Positions 22,963-34,768 of a stretch of 64,000 nt of DNA are shown one piece after another; the stretch's first letter is position 1; each line of letters begins with the position of its first letter. The position numbers and the translations under genes were made by a program. This DNA is from Panagrolaimus kolymaensis. Taxonomy: Eukaryota; Nematoda; Chromadorea; Rhabditida; Panagrolaimidae. Below the pieces are notes generated by a model. The model made no database searches and was not told the origin of the DNA. It worked only from the letters and a program-made list of their open reading frames with translations. Location of the stretch: the NCBI GenBank assembly GCA_028622995.1, contig JAJQJQ010000010.1, positions 1,612,001 through 1,676,000 of the forward strand. The letters run 5' to 3'.

Positions 22963-24425
22963 ATGATAGTGGAACGGATTCCGAATTTTCTTTCTTCACC
23001 TCATGATTATAATGACACTTTTGTCTTTAATAACAAAGGGCGATTCATTTATGTTAAGAGAATTAAAGAAACAGAAGTCAACCCAATATTTATAATTTAC
23101 GACGTTATGTTTAATAATTATGTGTACGTTGAATCTTTTTATGAATTTTCTATTACAATTTTTTTTCAGAGAATTAACAGCCAAATCAACTCCCAATTTA
23201 GTGACTCAATATGAATATGATTCAATTTGGCAACACGTAAAATTGTAAATTACTAATCAAAACTGAGAGTGTTTTTAAGATTTGCTATTTCTTACCATTT
23301 AACATTGAACAAGTATTATGTGTTATCCAAAGTGGTGAAGCAACCACATTGCTGATATTAGTTCATTTTGATTTGCAACAAAAAACATATGAAATGTTGG
23401 ATTATGTGCCCATTGTTAATTGTGAACATCCAGATTTTGTTCGCGAAGATGACATCTTTGGATTGTTTTTTAAATCTTCAATTGACGGGCATAGTGTTGT
23501 GAGTTAATGTCATCTCAATCAAATACAAAAGCTAAATATACATAAATACTTTCCAGAATCTGGTAGATAACGAAATCTCGCATTTTAAGCTTCTGAAATT
23601 TATCGTTGAAGCAAATCGGATCAAACTTGGTGAAGCAAAAAAGTTCGATTATAAACCTTACAACATGTTCTGCTATCCGCTCGACGTTTATCTTCGTAAT
23701 AACAAACTGTGGTATATTAGGAGAAAAGATCATGACGTTCCGCCTGCACCACCGCCGTCCTTGAGAGAGCGGCCACGTAGTCCTGAAGATCCATCACGCT
23801 ACAATCTTCTCGTATGTTATTTTGATTTGAATGAAAATTTTCCACCAGAAATCATTGTTGATGAGATAGAGTTCGAAAGTCCAAAACCAAATTTGACTTT
23901 GCAATGGTACCAAGATTTTCTTGTTCTACGAAAGGAAACAAAGTTTGATACATTTGATTTGTTAAGGTTTGAAAGGTCGTCAGATGCATTTGACTGCGGG
24001 TAATTTATGATGATATTTTCTTTTATCAAAATCATTTTAGGCAAAATTTTAATAACTTGGATACACATGGCGAATGGCAGCCAAGTGAAACATGGGTAGA
24101 ATTTCAACACAGCAAGAATGGAGATGGTAAGAGCTTTTGTGTTTTACTGAGTTATGTAATATCATAAACTATTAAGCATATTGGGCCAGATATGCAACTG
24201 TATACATTGATGAACAAAGTGTTTTAACAGCTGTTAATCGAAGATCCGCCGTTTTGCACCTCATTCCATTAAGGTATGAATGTCTTTTAAATTTTAGTAA
24301 AATTAGAGATTTGCAGGAAACCCCTGAAATTATCAATGATAGCATGGTTATTTGCACTAAATGCAGGTCTAATTAACAAAAAGACAAATTTGCCACCACA
24401 TTTACCTTATTCACGCATGTTTTGA
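22963..24425 (+). CDS. Unrecognised protein, seven exons (about 397 aa)
   Basis: No family recognised. Exons 22963-23123, 23170-23236, 23268-23498, 23557-23999, 24041-24126, 24177-24273, 24317-24425 give 1194 nt, 397 aa, in frame throughout. It starts MIVERIPNFLSSPHDYNDTF and ends NLPPHLPYSRMF. No signal peptide or membrane segment is seen. Recurrent aromatic/hydrophobic strand-like stretches (GRFIYVKRI, IFIIYDVMF, LLILVHFD, KTYEMLDYVPI) suggest a beta-rich, possibly propeller-like fold; this is a guess. A Pro-rich break (VPPAPPPSLRERPRSPED) splits it near residue 235. The intron between exons 2 and 3 would be only 31 nt, so that junction is the least certain. It converges with the BRCT-type gene (380 bases between stops), and both lie between the direct repeats. 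Confidence 0.72.
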
Positions 24426-24805
24426 ATTAAGTATTAATACAACACAAAAAAACAAAGATGTCAAGTTTATTTTTTATTTAAATGCAATATATCTTTGTAA
24501 ATAGCTATCATGACCGCGTACAAAAACTATAATATAAAAATTATTACAAAAATTGTTAATATTAATTTACTCAATATAAAGAGAAACGAGGATCATAGCT
24601 TTAATCCAATTAAAATAAACATCGTCACCATACAAATAGTTTTTTTAGAACACACCAAAAGTTTAAAAAAATTAAATAATTTATACTCCACAATAATAAA
24701 AAATGAAAGTTACAAATAATAAAACAAACACAAAAAAATACGAAAAATAAATGTAAAAAATTACAGAAAGATAAAATAAAGGTAAACAAGTGTTGATGGA
24801 AGAGA

Positions 24806-26672
24806 TCATTTGAAGAGGTTGTTCCGATATTTGTAGTATTCATCGATGAGTAATTGTCGAACATCATCTGGTGTTTTCCGTGGCACTTGCAAAGATATAC
24901 TAGGAAGTTGGTGCTTGCGAGAAGTGACGATCAAGTTGATAGTTGGATTGTAAATAGGATGATGCATTTCGTTGCTGTCGCTGAAAACAAATAAAAGACA
25001 TTTAGAGGATGAAAGAGAATTAACAAAACTTACTATGTTTGTACATAAGCACCCAATAATTGAAGCAGGAATTGAACGTCGACGTGATCATCTTTAGACC
25101 CAACAAATAAAATACTTGAACGGTAAAAAGCTGGAAACTTGCCATTTCCCTAAAATATTAACTTCCAAAATTTATAAACAAAAGTTTAAATCTTACAAGA
25201 TCAGCTCGATATTTTATAGACATCTTTGCGGCAACAAGATAAGAAACATTCCAATGAAAGCTTTCATAGGTTGAATAAGAGTTATATGCGTCGACCTAAA
25301 ATAATAAAAAGTCAATAAATCAAAATTATGAAAAATCTTACACTAAGGAATCTTTCTGCCTTTGAACATTCATTGATGTAATTCACAGGAAGCAAAATAC
25401 GTCCACCAATGGCACCTGTCAGCAATGTAAATAGAGTTTTATCCTCTTCTGGATTCATTGTTGGTCGAGAAGGATCGAATATAATGCGAGTGGCTGAACT
25501 CAGATACTTCACGATGGAACCACCCAACCTTCGAATTTTAAGTTGAATTTGAGGTTGAATCTGAAATGAAGATTTGCAAAAAGAGATAAAGAAAGAGGAA
25601 AGAAAGCTTACATTTTCAGGCAAACTCAATAAATAAAAACGCTTTCTTGTTTCAGACCGCAAAACAGGAACACGAACGTTGTTGTTAGGGATTTTAGCTT
25701 GATGGAAAACACTTTTAAACTCATCATCCATGTCATAAAGTTCACCAGTAAATTGATCTTTTGATAAAGACATAAGTGGATCAAAATTAGGGTCTACAGG
25801 AATATTTGAAATGTCGAAAGGAGTTTCTTTTGGTGAAAGTTTATCGTTTTGTCTTGATGTTGTTCCACTTGTGATTGATCCTTGAGAACCAAATTCAGGT
25901 TTAACGAGTTCACCTTCTGAAGTAATATGGCTGAGAAACATTCGACCATGATGAGGTAGTTGACTCGTAGTTGACATGCGTTGAGACGAAGCAGCTCCAG
26001 ATGACCGACGATTAATTTCTAATTTCTTAGCTTTAATACGTCGACCTTCAGCGATCACTTCTTCGAGTTTCTTTTCATATTGTCGTCTTTGTGCTTCGTT
26101 TTCTTTTTCTAATCTTTCCAAATCTTCGATTTCATTGATTGAAGTATTTAAGGCAGAACTTTGAACTTGGTTTTGTTCGATTTCAATCGTTGATGGATCA
26201 GATTTTTGAGCAGGATGTTGTTCACACATATTTATAGCTGGAGTAAACGATTTTGATATAATTTGGGAATTCGCAAGAGAGGTGGATTCTTGATTGACTT
26301 CACCAAAAATATTTGAACGTTCTTGCATAGGTTCAATGAGGCTCTCATTGTGTTGATCACCACCACTATATGTCGAATTATTTGTGTTGCGTTGTTCAGG
26401 AAGTTCTTGCGTGGAGACGTTGAGATCCATTTGTTCATCATCCTCAGTTGTTAGATCAATTATGTCTTCCTTCACTTGATGTTCTTGCACAATACTTCTG
26501 AGATCATCGCTGCGACGTTGATTACCAATGTTAGCCATGGAGTTAGGATCATCATAGTGCTCATCATCACTGCTATCATAAAGAGTAATAACTTCAATTG
26601 GTTTCTGAGACTAAAAATAATAATATTAGAGATTTGTTAAGTTTAATAAGTAAAAAAAATTACCGATGCCAT
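24806..26672 (-). CDS. Protein with SUMO-interacting motifs and C-terminal tandem BRCT-like domains (about 538 aa)
   Basis: Exons (minus) 26672-26664, 26610-25612, 25560-25342, 25295-25197, 25149-25034, 24980-24806; the first exon is only 9 nt (MAS). Near the N-terminus are two hydrophobic-acidic cores, IEVITLYDSSDDE and EDIIDLTTEDDEQ, with the typical layout of SUMO-interacting motifs. A Gln/Glu/Ser-rich region and a charged coiled-coil-like stretch (LERLEKENEAQRRQYEKKLE) follow. The last 230 residues look like two BRCT repeats: RKRFYLLSLPENIQPQIQLK, IRRLGGSIV, LLPVNYINECSKAERFLS, then PAFYRSSILFVGSKDDHVDV and LLQLLGAYV. BRCT pairs bind phosphopeptides in DNA-damage signalling. The layout recalls 53BP1/HSR-9 or other damage mediators, but no ortholog can be assigned. 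Role in SUMO-linked genome maintenance is inference. Confidence 0.75.
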
Positions 26673-26969
26673 CCGTATAATATTATAAATTACCAATTTT
26701 ACTTTACCACCAAAGAAATGATAAAAGTCAATCAACCAAAAAGACGTTTTTTACGTTGAAATATTACGCCTTGCTTGTTGAAAAAGTGAAAGCTTTTTAT
26801 GTCGAAAAAGAAAAGAAACCATTTATTCGAGAATCCAAAAAAATGAAGAAGTGCCGACAATCGCGACAAGAGCCATGTAAATTCGAGCTAATCAAAAAAC
26901 AATTGCTTTTTAAAAAAAGTTTGAAAAGTATTTTTAACAAATTCTGTTTTCTTTTCGGCGTATGAATTC

Positions 26970-27410
26970 ATGTTAGCAATTATTATTTTACTAACTTAAC
27001 TTTTATTTGTATTTTTTTTAAACTTATTTCTCAAACAAAATAAAATTACAAATTTAGCAATCATGTACATATATCTTTTTGTATTAATTGTTTGTGAGTG
27101 TAAATTTTTCCATTTTGCAAATTATTGGGATTATTATTGATTTAAATATAAAAATTGTTTGACTTTATTATTTTATATACTTACATAAATTAGAGATTCG
27201 ATAATTTTTTTGTTATTTAGAATCGTTATGTAAATTCTTTGCATTTTTCGGATACAGAGATGATTTGTTTGAATAGAAAAAAAAGAAACACTTGCAAAAA
27301 TTATTGAAAAATGGATTTATTTTTTTCATTGCGATAAAGAGAAATGTATTTATTTAAATAAATATTCATAGAATTAGAGAAGAGAAAAGAACAGCGAGAC
27401 AAATAATGTA
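26970..27410. repeat. Right copy of the diverged direct repeat
   Basis: Counterpart of 21995-22490 in the same orientation, with the same ordered blocks but without the inverted-repeat insertion. It lies between the start of the BRCT-type gene and the end of the receptor gene. The following 600 bases to 28033 are AT-rich with no gene; they include an (AAAAC)n-like run near 27.70 kb. Confidence 0.75.
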
Positions 27411-28032
27411 GATTATGTACACAACCATTAAATTTACAAAAAAATATAATAATTGAAAACTAAATATTCACATTTTTATAATTAAAAAAAGGAGTGACAG
27501 AAAGTTGCAAAAAAAGTATTTTAAATTTGGATTAATAAAAGTTTCTTTTTACTGCTAAAAAATAAATGTTTTTCTGCCCGTATTTTACAACAAACATTTT
27601 TTTTATCTTATTTTTAATTTTTTTAAATGAGGTTTTCTTGTTGCAACAAAAAAAGTTTCACAAATTTTATATTATTAATTTTATAAATAAAACAGTATAA
27701 AACAAAACAAAACAAAACATGCTTTTTGAGATTGGAAAAACAGATAGAGGTTTGTAGCGGATTCGAGCTTTTGTAAAATTTTCACGATTAACATTAACAT
27801 ACTGTACCCATTTTTTCTATCTTTTTTTAAAACTTTCGAAACAAAAAACTATAAATAATTACACGCTTAAAAGGCACTAGTAAATAATAAATAAAATGAG
27901 ATTACACGACGAAGAAGGAGGATAAAAAAACAAGAAAAATGTCAAAAATAAAAGAAGACAAAATAAAATGGGAGCCCCGAGTTTTAAACCTAAAGGAAGG
28001 AAAGGAAAACAAATATTGACTAATAATTTTTT

Positions 28033-31000
28033 TTAACTAGCAGAGATCATGCGGAGATCAGCATCAGATACGAGACCAGAATCACCATTGCTATCATCAG
28101 GCTCTATTTCTTTTAATTTATTGTATGGTGGGTTTTCGTGATGTATCAGCCTTGTTAATGGATTTGTAATATGATGAGAAGATTCATGATGCTCATTTTC
28201 TTTTTTATCTGATGTTATTTCTTCTATAATTATTACAGGTTCATGCTCTTCTTCTTGATCATTGTCTTGAGTAATTTGAATATCATTTTCAGTAATATCA
28301 ACGGTGCTAGTGGAAGGCATAAATTCAGTTTTATCAAAAACTCCGCTATCATCAATGCTATTTTTGGAAGGCATAATTATTCCAGTTTTATCAAATACTC
28401 CACTATCAACATCATCATTTACATGCACGCTTTCTTCATCCACCGATAATAAAGGTTGTGAAATTGCAGTATCTTTTGCTTCGGGTACACTTACAGCAAC
28501 TGGCAATTCATCCAATGATTGTGGAGTTGGAACCCTTCGTGGTGATATTGTTACTGGTACTCTTACATGACTATTATCAAACCAATTCGGATCACTTTTA
28601 CGTAATTGTTCCATTTGACTTATAGCTGCATGAACTTTAGCCAAATGTGAATTATATCCTGTAAGGCGAGTATCATGTTTTAAACTTCGTCCAACTAATG
28701 CGGAAAGCAATGGTGTCAAATTTTCAGGTATTACATATTGCAAGCAACCGTTAAGAGACGGCATTACGTCATTGAATGAAGAATATGACAAACGAGTGGA
28801 AATAACAAATGGATGTCTAAAAAAAGTTGCAAAATTTATTTAAAAAAAGCAATAGTAAAAAAAGTTTGCAAAAAAATGTAGCTTACTGTAAGCATTGATC
28901 AATTTGGGTTAAGAAAAGGTTATCAAGAGCATCGGGATCAGCTCTTTGAACAACATAGCCATTGTTCATTATTTTGCTATGATATCGATGATTTCCACCA
29001 ATACTATTAATAATAATAACTTTGTCTGCATTGATAACTGAAGCCGAAACATAATCCATCGTATTTGTTTCAATTTGTTTTCGATCCCATTGGTCAATCT
29101 AAAAATAAATAAGTTGAAGTAATTAAACGTTTCTATTTTTAGACGAAGAAAAAAAACTTACATGAACTTCAAAATTAAATACTTCACGCAAATATTCTGC
29201 AAAAGCAATAACAGCTGCTTCATGTAATTTTCCATCATGAGCATAAATAATGAGAATGTTCAAGTTAGCTACAAATTTTGTACTTAATTTTTTAAAAACT
29301 TTAATTAATATTGCTTACGATTAAGAATAAGTGGAGCTTGAACATTTCCATTTAGCAAGCCTCGATTGCTATTATCATGTTGTCGATCTTGAACAAATCG
29401 AATTCGAACCATTTTTCCGCTAGCACTATATCTTCGATACAATGATCGAATAAGATGAACAAGGAGTATCAAAACAATAATGCTCATAATTGGAATTAAA
29501 ATATAATAAAATGATGATTCTTCATTATCCCTATCTTCCGTGGGTGGCAAAGTGGCATTTTTTTCATCCTTGCTAGGTTCGTCCATAATGAGTTCTAAAG
29601 TTTCCAAATTTTAGCATGTGCTCCTTTTTTTAAACTTTGTTACACTTACTTTCCAAACGGACGGGCTTTCCTTCAGCTGCCACACAAGAGCAAATTACTT
29701 TTGTGTCATATGGGTCTGTGCCATCCACAGGACATAAACATCTGCCATCTTCAGCTCTTTCAACTGGAATTACAGAAGGAACATAAATTCGATCCAATTC
29801 CAAATTAGTAAAATTATATTTTCCAAAAAGCATTGTAACATTATCTATTACTTCTGTTTTCATTTGATCCACCGAAATAGTATCAGTGTGCAAAAGTTCA
29901 AGTCCGCTTTCATCCACGAGTCGAACCTTAAAAAAAGAAATAAAATAAATTAATGAAATTTGCAAATTTAATAAATTAATAAACTAAATTAAAAAGCTTA
30001 AACACCAACCTCATATTGCTCAAAACAATATTGCCTTGGAGCACCCACGAATTCAACTTGAATAGTTCGAGCAAGATTATGCAAAATAATTTGTCGAAAT
30101 CCTGCAGTCCATTTGGATGCAAATGGATGAGAATACATTGTACAATTTTCTGCTACATGTTCAAGTAAATGATTTTGTCCAGGATTGTGTGGCATTTCGA
30201 CTGATTTACGAACAGAACGAGAAATGCCAGTCATTTCAGGCAAACTTGTTAATGTTACATCATATTTTTGATCAAATTTAAAAACGCTGTCAGTGGAAAA
30301 ATGAAATCTTGGTGACAACATAATTGCTTGAGTCGTCCAATTTGTTTCAGATACATTAAAATAAAAGCAAGTACGGTCGATGCCCTTTTCATGCTCAATT
30401 TCAAGTAAGAAACCTTCCAAGTGCGCTGTTGCATCTGCAAAATTAAATTAAAAAATATATATTTTGTTTTTAAAGAGATTAATTTTTAATGAAAACATAC
30501 TTTCTGGTGGTGTTTGCCAAGAAATATCTACAGAAAGTTGATATTCTTCTCCCTTTTGTCGTGGTTTAGCTTTAGCAAAGGGTTCAATCCGCAAATCATG
30601 AGCTTCACCAGGTAATTGTTGTCTTCGCTTTACTTTCGGTACAAAATCATTATCTGCATCACAATCAACTAAAAAAGAGGATTAAAACAAATAGTTTATA
30701 AGGATTGTGACGTTGCTAGCAAAATAGAAAAAAGAGATGGAATTATACATTATTAATTTTTTGAAAAAAACTAGTGATCTTTAGATAAAATAAAATAAAA
30801 AATAAATGAAGCATGTGTGTTTTTTAGGCTGCAAATAAATGGCTTTTTTCATTTTTTCAAGTGCTTCCGTTTCATTTTTTTTTCTAAATCTGCTAATATC
30901 ACCAAAAAAGAGAAAAATTATGGTATTAAATATAATTATTTTTAATGTTTCAATTTTAAGCGTCGTTGCACAAGCAATTGTGTTTTGTTTTTAATTCACA

Positions 31001-34000
31001 TGAGTAATTAAATAATCATAAAGTAGCTTCTGCAACACAGCTTTTATATGTGTGTGAAAAAAATGCTTTCTATTTCAGGAGCTCTTTTCTATTTATTTTG
31101 AAGATGGCTTGCTTAAAAGTTTAAAAAAAGTACTATACTACTATTAAGCGTATTTTTTTGCTTAATGTTTTTCTCTTTTTTCTTAGAATATAAATGACAT
31201 AAAATGACCAAAATAAAATGAAAGCTGTTGTTGCAGCAATTTGAAGTTTTTCTTCTTCGATAATTTAAAAATCTGTCAAATTGGAGAAATGAATTCTACT
31301 CACCAATACGTACGGCGCAGATGATGTCCTGAAAAATTAATTTGTCTGAATTTTAAAAAAATATTTAAATGAGAAAAAAAAATAGAAGAGAAAGAAAAGA
31401 AGCTTAATGAAAACCAAAAAGAACATAAAAAAAATATTGGTGACAATGAAAAAAAGACGATTAAAATAAGTCGATAAATAAGACGTTTGTGTGATGAAAA
31501 AAAGGATAAGAATAAAATCCAAACCTGTGAAATTATTATGGTAAAGGTAATAATTGAATAACAAACTACTCTCATTTTACAGTAAAATTTTTACAAAATT
31601 AAACATATTTCTTTAGTAAATTTCTAATAGAAAAAAAGATTGAGGAGAGAGAAAAAAATAAATTTCAATCTAAGATTGAAGGAGTCGGAGCTGATTTCGT
31701 TGTTGCTTGCTGTCCACCGACGACGTTGATGTTGACGACGTTTACATAAAAGACGACAGACCCGTTTGAGAAAGAGATGAACTGTATATACCGAAGAAAT
31801 AACGATGTTATGCATTTTTTTACCGTGGCCTCACAGCGATTTATGTTTGCTTTTTGCGTGCTTTGCGCAAAACGCATATACACATACATAATGGTGGTTG
31901 GCGGCTAACAAAAACACCCAAATAACCAAATTGAATCAGCGATGAAAACGTTTGCTTGTGGAATTGAATCGATGGTCACCAATCTATCCATCTATCTACA
32001 CTACCCGAACAATAGATAAAGCTGACGACGACGTTAGTTTTTTTCGACGATTCATTGCATAAAAAAATAAATAAGGAAAAGTATGTTTATTCAGTCACTC
32101 ATATTCACTCACCTCTCCGGGAAATAAAATTGAATGATCGTTCGTGACAATCTGATCTTGTTGAACAACAAATTTCTTTCAACTCTCCGAAAAAAAAAAT
32201 CGTGAAGGGGAAGGAAAAAAATGTATTTCATTATTTTTTCATTGTGTGGTAGTATTTTCTCGAAAAATGTCAAAAAAGGCTTTCAAGAAAATTGTTATTA
32301 TAAAAAAATGTAAATATCATTCAAAAATATTTAGACCTTTAAAAATTTTTTAATTTATTTTTATTGCGTCCAAACATCTTTAATCTGCTGATATTTATTT
32401 AAAAATGTTAAAATTTTAAAAAAATAAAGGTACAAACTTTTATTTTTGATGCCTCCGGAAATCCTTGTTTAAATGCAAAAAGCTTTTCACCAATGCTTCT
32501 ATTTTAGCTTTAAAAAGAAAGCTTGTGTCCCTTTTATTTTTTTTTTCAATTTTCAAATAAACTATTTTTCTGCTGACATTCTTTTTATTTATTTTCTTTT
32601 TCTGTGAACGCCTTTTTTTGCATTGCCATAAAGGATAATTCACCGCGCATAACATTCAAAAAAAAAAATAGAGGAAAAAAATGTGCCGTTTGGCAGCTAT
32701 GTTTGTAAGTTACTTTTTTGTTTTTTTCGCCGACTTGCTAGCTGACAGAGTTTATGACGTCAATGCGTTTTTGCTCGCTCGCTTCAACAAACGCGTGGCC
32801 TTTTTCGTTTCGTTTCGTTTTTGCTTCATGGCCCCTTTTGAAAGAAAATAAAAAATAAAATAAAGAAAGAAAAAACTATGTGACTGGCATGAAGCTAAAG
32901 AAAAATCAATAGGAAATCTCTCTCTTTTTTTCATTCAAAAGCTTAAAGTTTGTCGAAAAAAGTTTTTTTCTGCTTCCCACGGACGTACACACATTGAATC
33001 AAACAAAAAAAAAGCACACATAAAAATGCAGACAAGTGTGCCAATAGTTTTTTTTTTGTTGCTAAAAAGTTGTTTGCCTTTAGGCAATGCCATCTCTCTT
33101 GAGAGAGAATCAAAAAAAGAAGTTAGGTAAAGAAAAAAGAAGAAGACAAGTGACACTAACTAAAATGCTTTGTATTTCATTTTTGTTCGTTAGTCTGTGA
33201 ACTTTGTATGAAAGTTTAAATGTGCAAATTCAAAATACTGTAATCATTTAAATAATTTTTTGCATTAATGGTTTACAATTAAATTTGAAACCTTAAAAAG
33301 CTTTTTGTTGTCCATTCAAAAGAAAGAGTAAATAAAGTCCAAAATAAAAGCTAACCTTTAAATATGTATCTTTCAAATAATATTAAAAGCAAGAAATTAA
33401 TTTTAATTTCATCTTTGGTTACCTTTCATTTTCTGATCTATGTCTTAAATTCGGATTTTAAAAAAATAAAAAGATAAAACAGAAAGTTGCATTTTTGTGT
33501 TTATTTTAAATTACGATATTTAAATATTTTTATTAAGGTCACTGATGTATTTTTCTCTCTAAATTTTTTTAAGCTCAAAAATATCGCAAACAAGAAAGCA
33601 ATATTATAAAAGTTTAAAACAAGTTGCATTTTAGACATATGTATTTATGAAAACAAATATAATGCTTCTCAAAATTTGTTTCTTTTGTTAGTCGAAACTG
33701 CCAACAACGTTATTTTTTGGTTTGATGTGGCGAGACGATTCAAAAAAACTAGTAATAACGTGAAATATGTCATAAACATATCTAATGGGTATATATGTAT
33801 TTGCTTATGCTACTTTTTTTGCCATGCTTTTTCTCTCCATTTTTTATTTTTATGAGAAAAAAAAAGGGTGCCATTTTCTTAAAGTTTTCGTTGGTGGTGG
33901 TGGCTATGGCACTTGTAACATTGCTTTCTATTGAGTGCCCTGCCATTTTTTTGAAGCATGCTTTTTTCTTCAAAATTGACATATACGGTAAAAAGTGCAA

Positions 34001-34768
34001 AACATATTTTTTTACTAATGTTATTTTTTTATTTATTTTATGTGCTCTTTAAACTAAGTAATTTTATTTTATGCCCACTTTTATAACTCGAGCGAATGAG
34101 CTAATTTAACTCAACAAAAATGGAGTTCAAAGAAGTAATGAACGGTTGTCTTAAAAATGGCAGAAAGCAATAATTTATTTTAGCGCCATTTTATCAAAGG
34201 TCTTGATAAAATTTATGTTTTGACTTGGAAATTAAAGAACTAAGAAAGAATTTAAATAGTGCTTTTTGAGTTTTTTTTAAAACCATGATCGAGTGCAAAT
34301 ATAAACACAGCACATCCGCTGTGGGTGAACTACAGTTTTAAAGCAGACCTTAGACTTTAGAAAGTGGTATTTTTTTTTATCAAAATTTAACTTATGCATG
34401 ATTGTAACTTAAACTCATTCCTAGAAAAAAAGCAAAGAAAGCTGTGAAATATATTCCTGCTCCTTCACCTCAGCAGAATTTAATTAATTCTACTCATATT
34501 TAAGCGTTTCCTTTTAAGATATATAATGATAAACAAAAAATAAAAATAAATAAAATAAAATAAAAGCAGCTGACTAAGATTAAAGAGAATAAAAATAGGT
34601 AACGAAGAATGAAAAACAAAGAGTAACGAGAAAAACCGTAAAAAAAATGCCACAACAAACCTTATGATGTTGATCACTGCAATCTCGGCTAAATGAATGC
34701 TGCTTTCCAATAATACCAAGAGAACAAAAAATTAGAATAAATAAACAAATTAATATATTCTTTTCCAT
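28033..34768 (-). CDS. IL-17-receptor-like transmembrane protein with SEFIR domain (ILCR family)
   Basis: Single-pass receptor; nematode ILCR proteins transduce IL-17-type signals through the cytoplasmic SEFIR domain to ACT1-like adaptors. Exons (minus) 34768-34661, 31328-31304 (25 nt), 30668-30501, 30434-30010, 29926-29650, 29594-29319, 29268-29162, 29098-28887, 28816-28033 sum to 2382 nt, 793 aa. A signal peptide (MEKNILICLFILIFCSLGII) leads into an ectodomain of about 390 residues, with Cys-rich LCPVDG...VICSCV just before the membrane. The transmembrane helix is FYYILIPIMSIIVLILLVHLI. The SEFIR core is LNILIIYAHDGKLHEAAVIAFAEYL, then FNFEVHIDQWDR and ADKVIIINSIG. The acidic tail holds two similar motifs (DSGVFDKTGIIMPS and DSGVFDKTEFMPS). 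Intron 1 is 3.3 kb. Whether it corresponds to ILCR-1 or ILCR-2 cannot be told here. Confidence 0.88.
31525..31575 (-). CDS. Candidate alternative signal-peptide exon of the IL-17-receptor-like gene
   Basis: Seventeen codons (MRVVCYSIITFTIIISQ) followed by a GT donor after TTTCACAG. It lies about 200 bases upstream of the 25-nt exon 2 inside the 3.3 kb first intron. It is phase 0, like the distal first exon, so it joins in frame to DIICAVRI, and by itself it forms a plausible secretion signal. It implies a second promoter in intron 1. Confidence 0.45.

Noticed and set aside
23665..24110. Antisense frames opposite the unknown gene
   Set aside because: They are shadows of exon 4, whose sense frame joins both neighbouring exons with correct splice phases.
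24806..26672. Direct naming of the BRCT-type gene as hsr-9 (53BP1 ortholog)
   Set aside because: Only the general BRCT-pair layout is shared; no Tudor-like region is seen and the protein is short, so the name cannot be supported.
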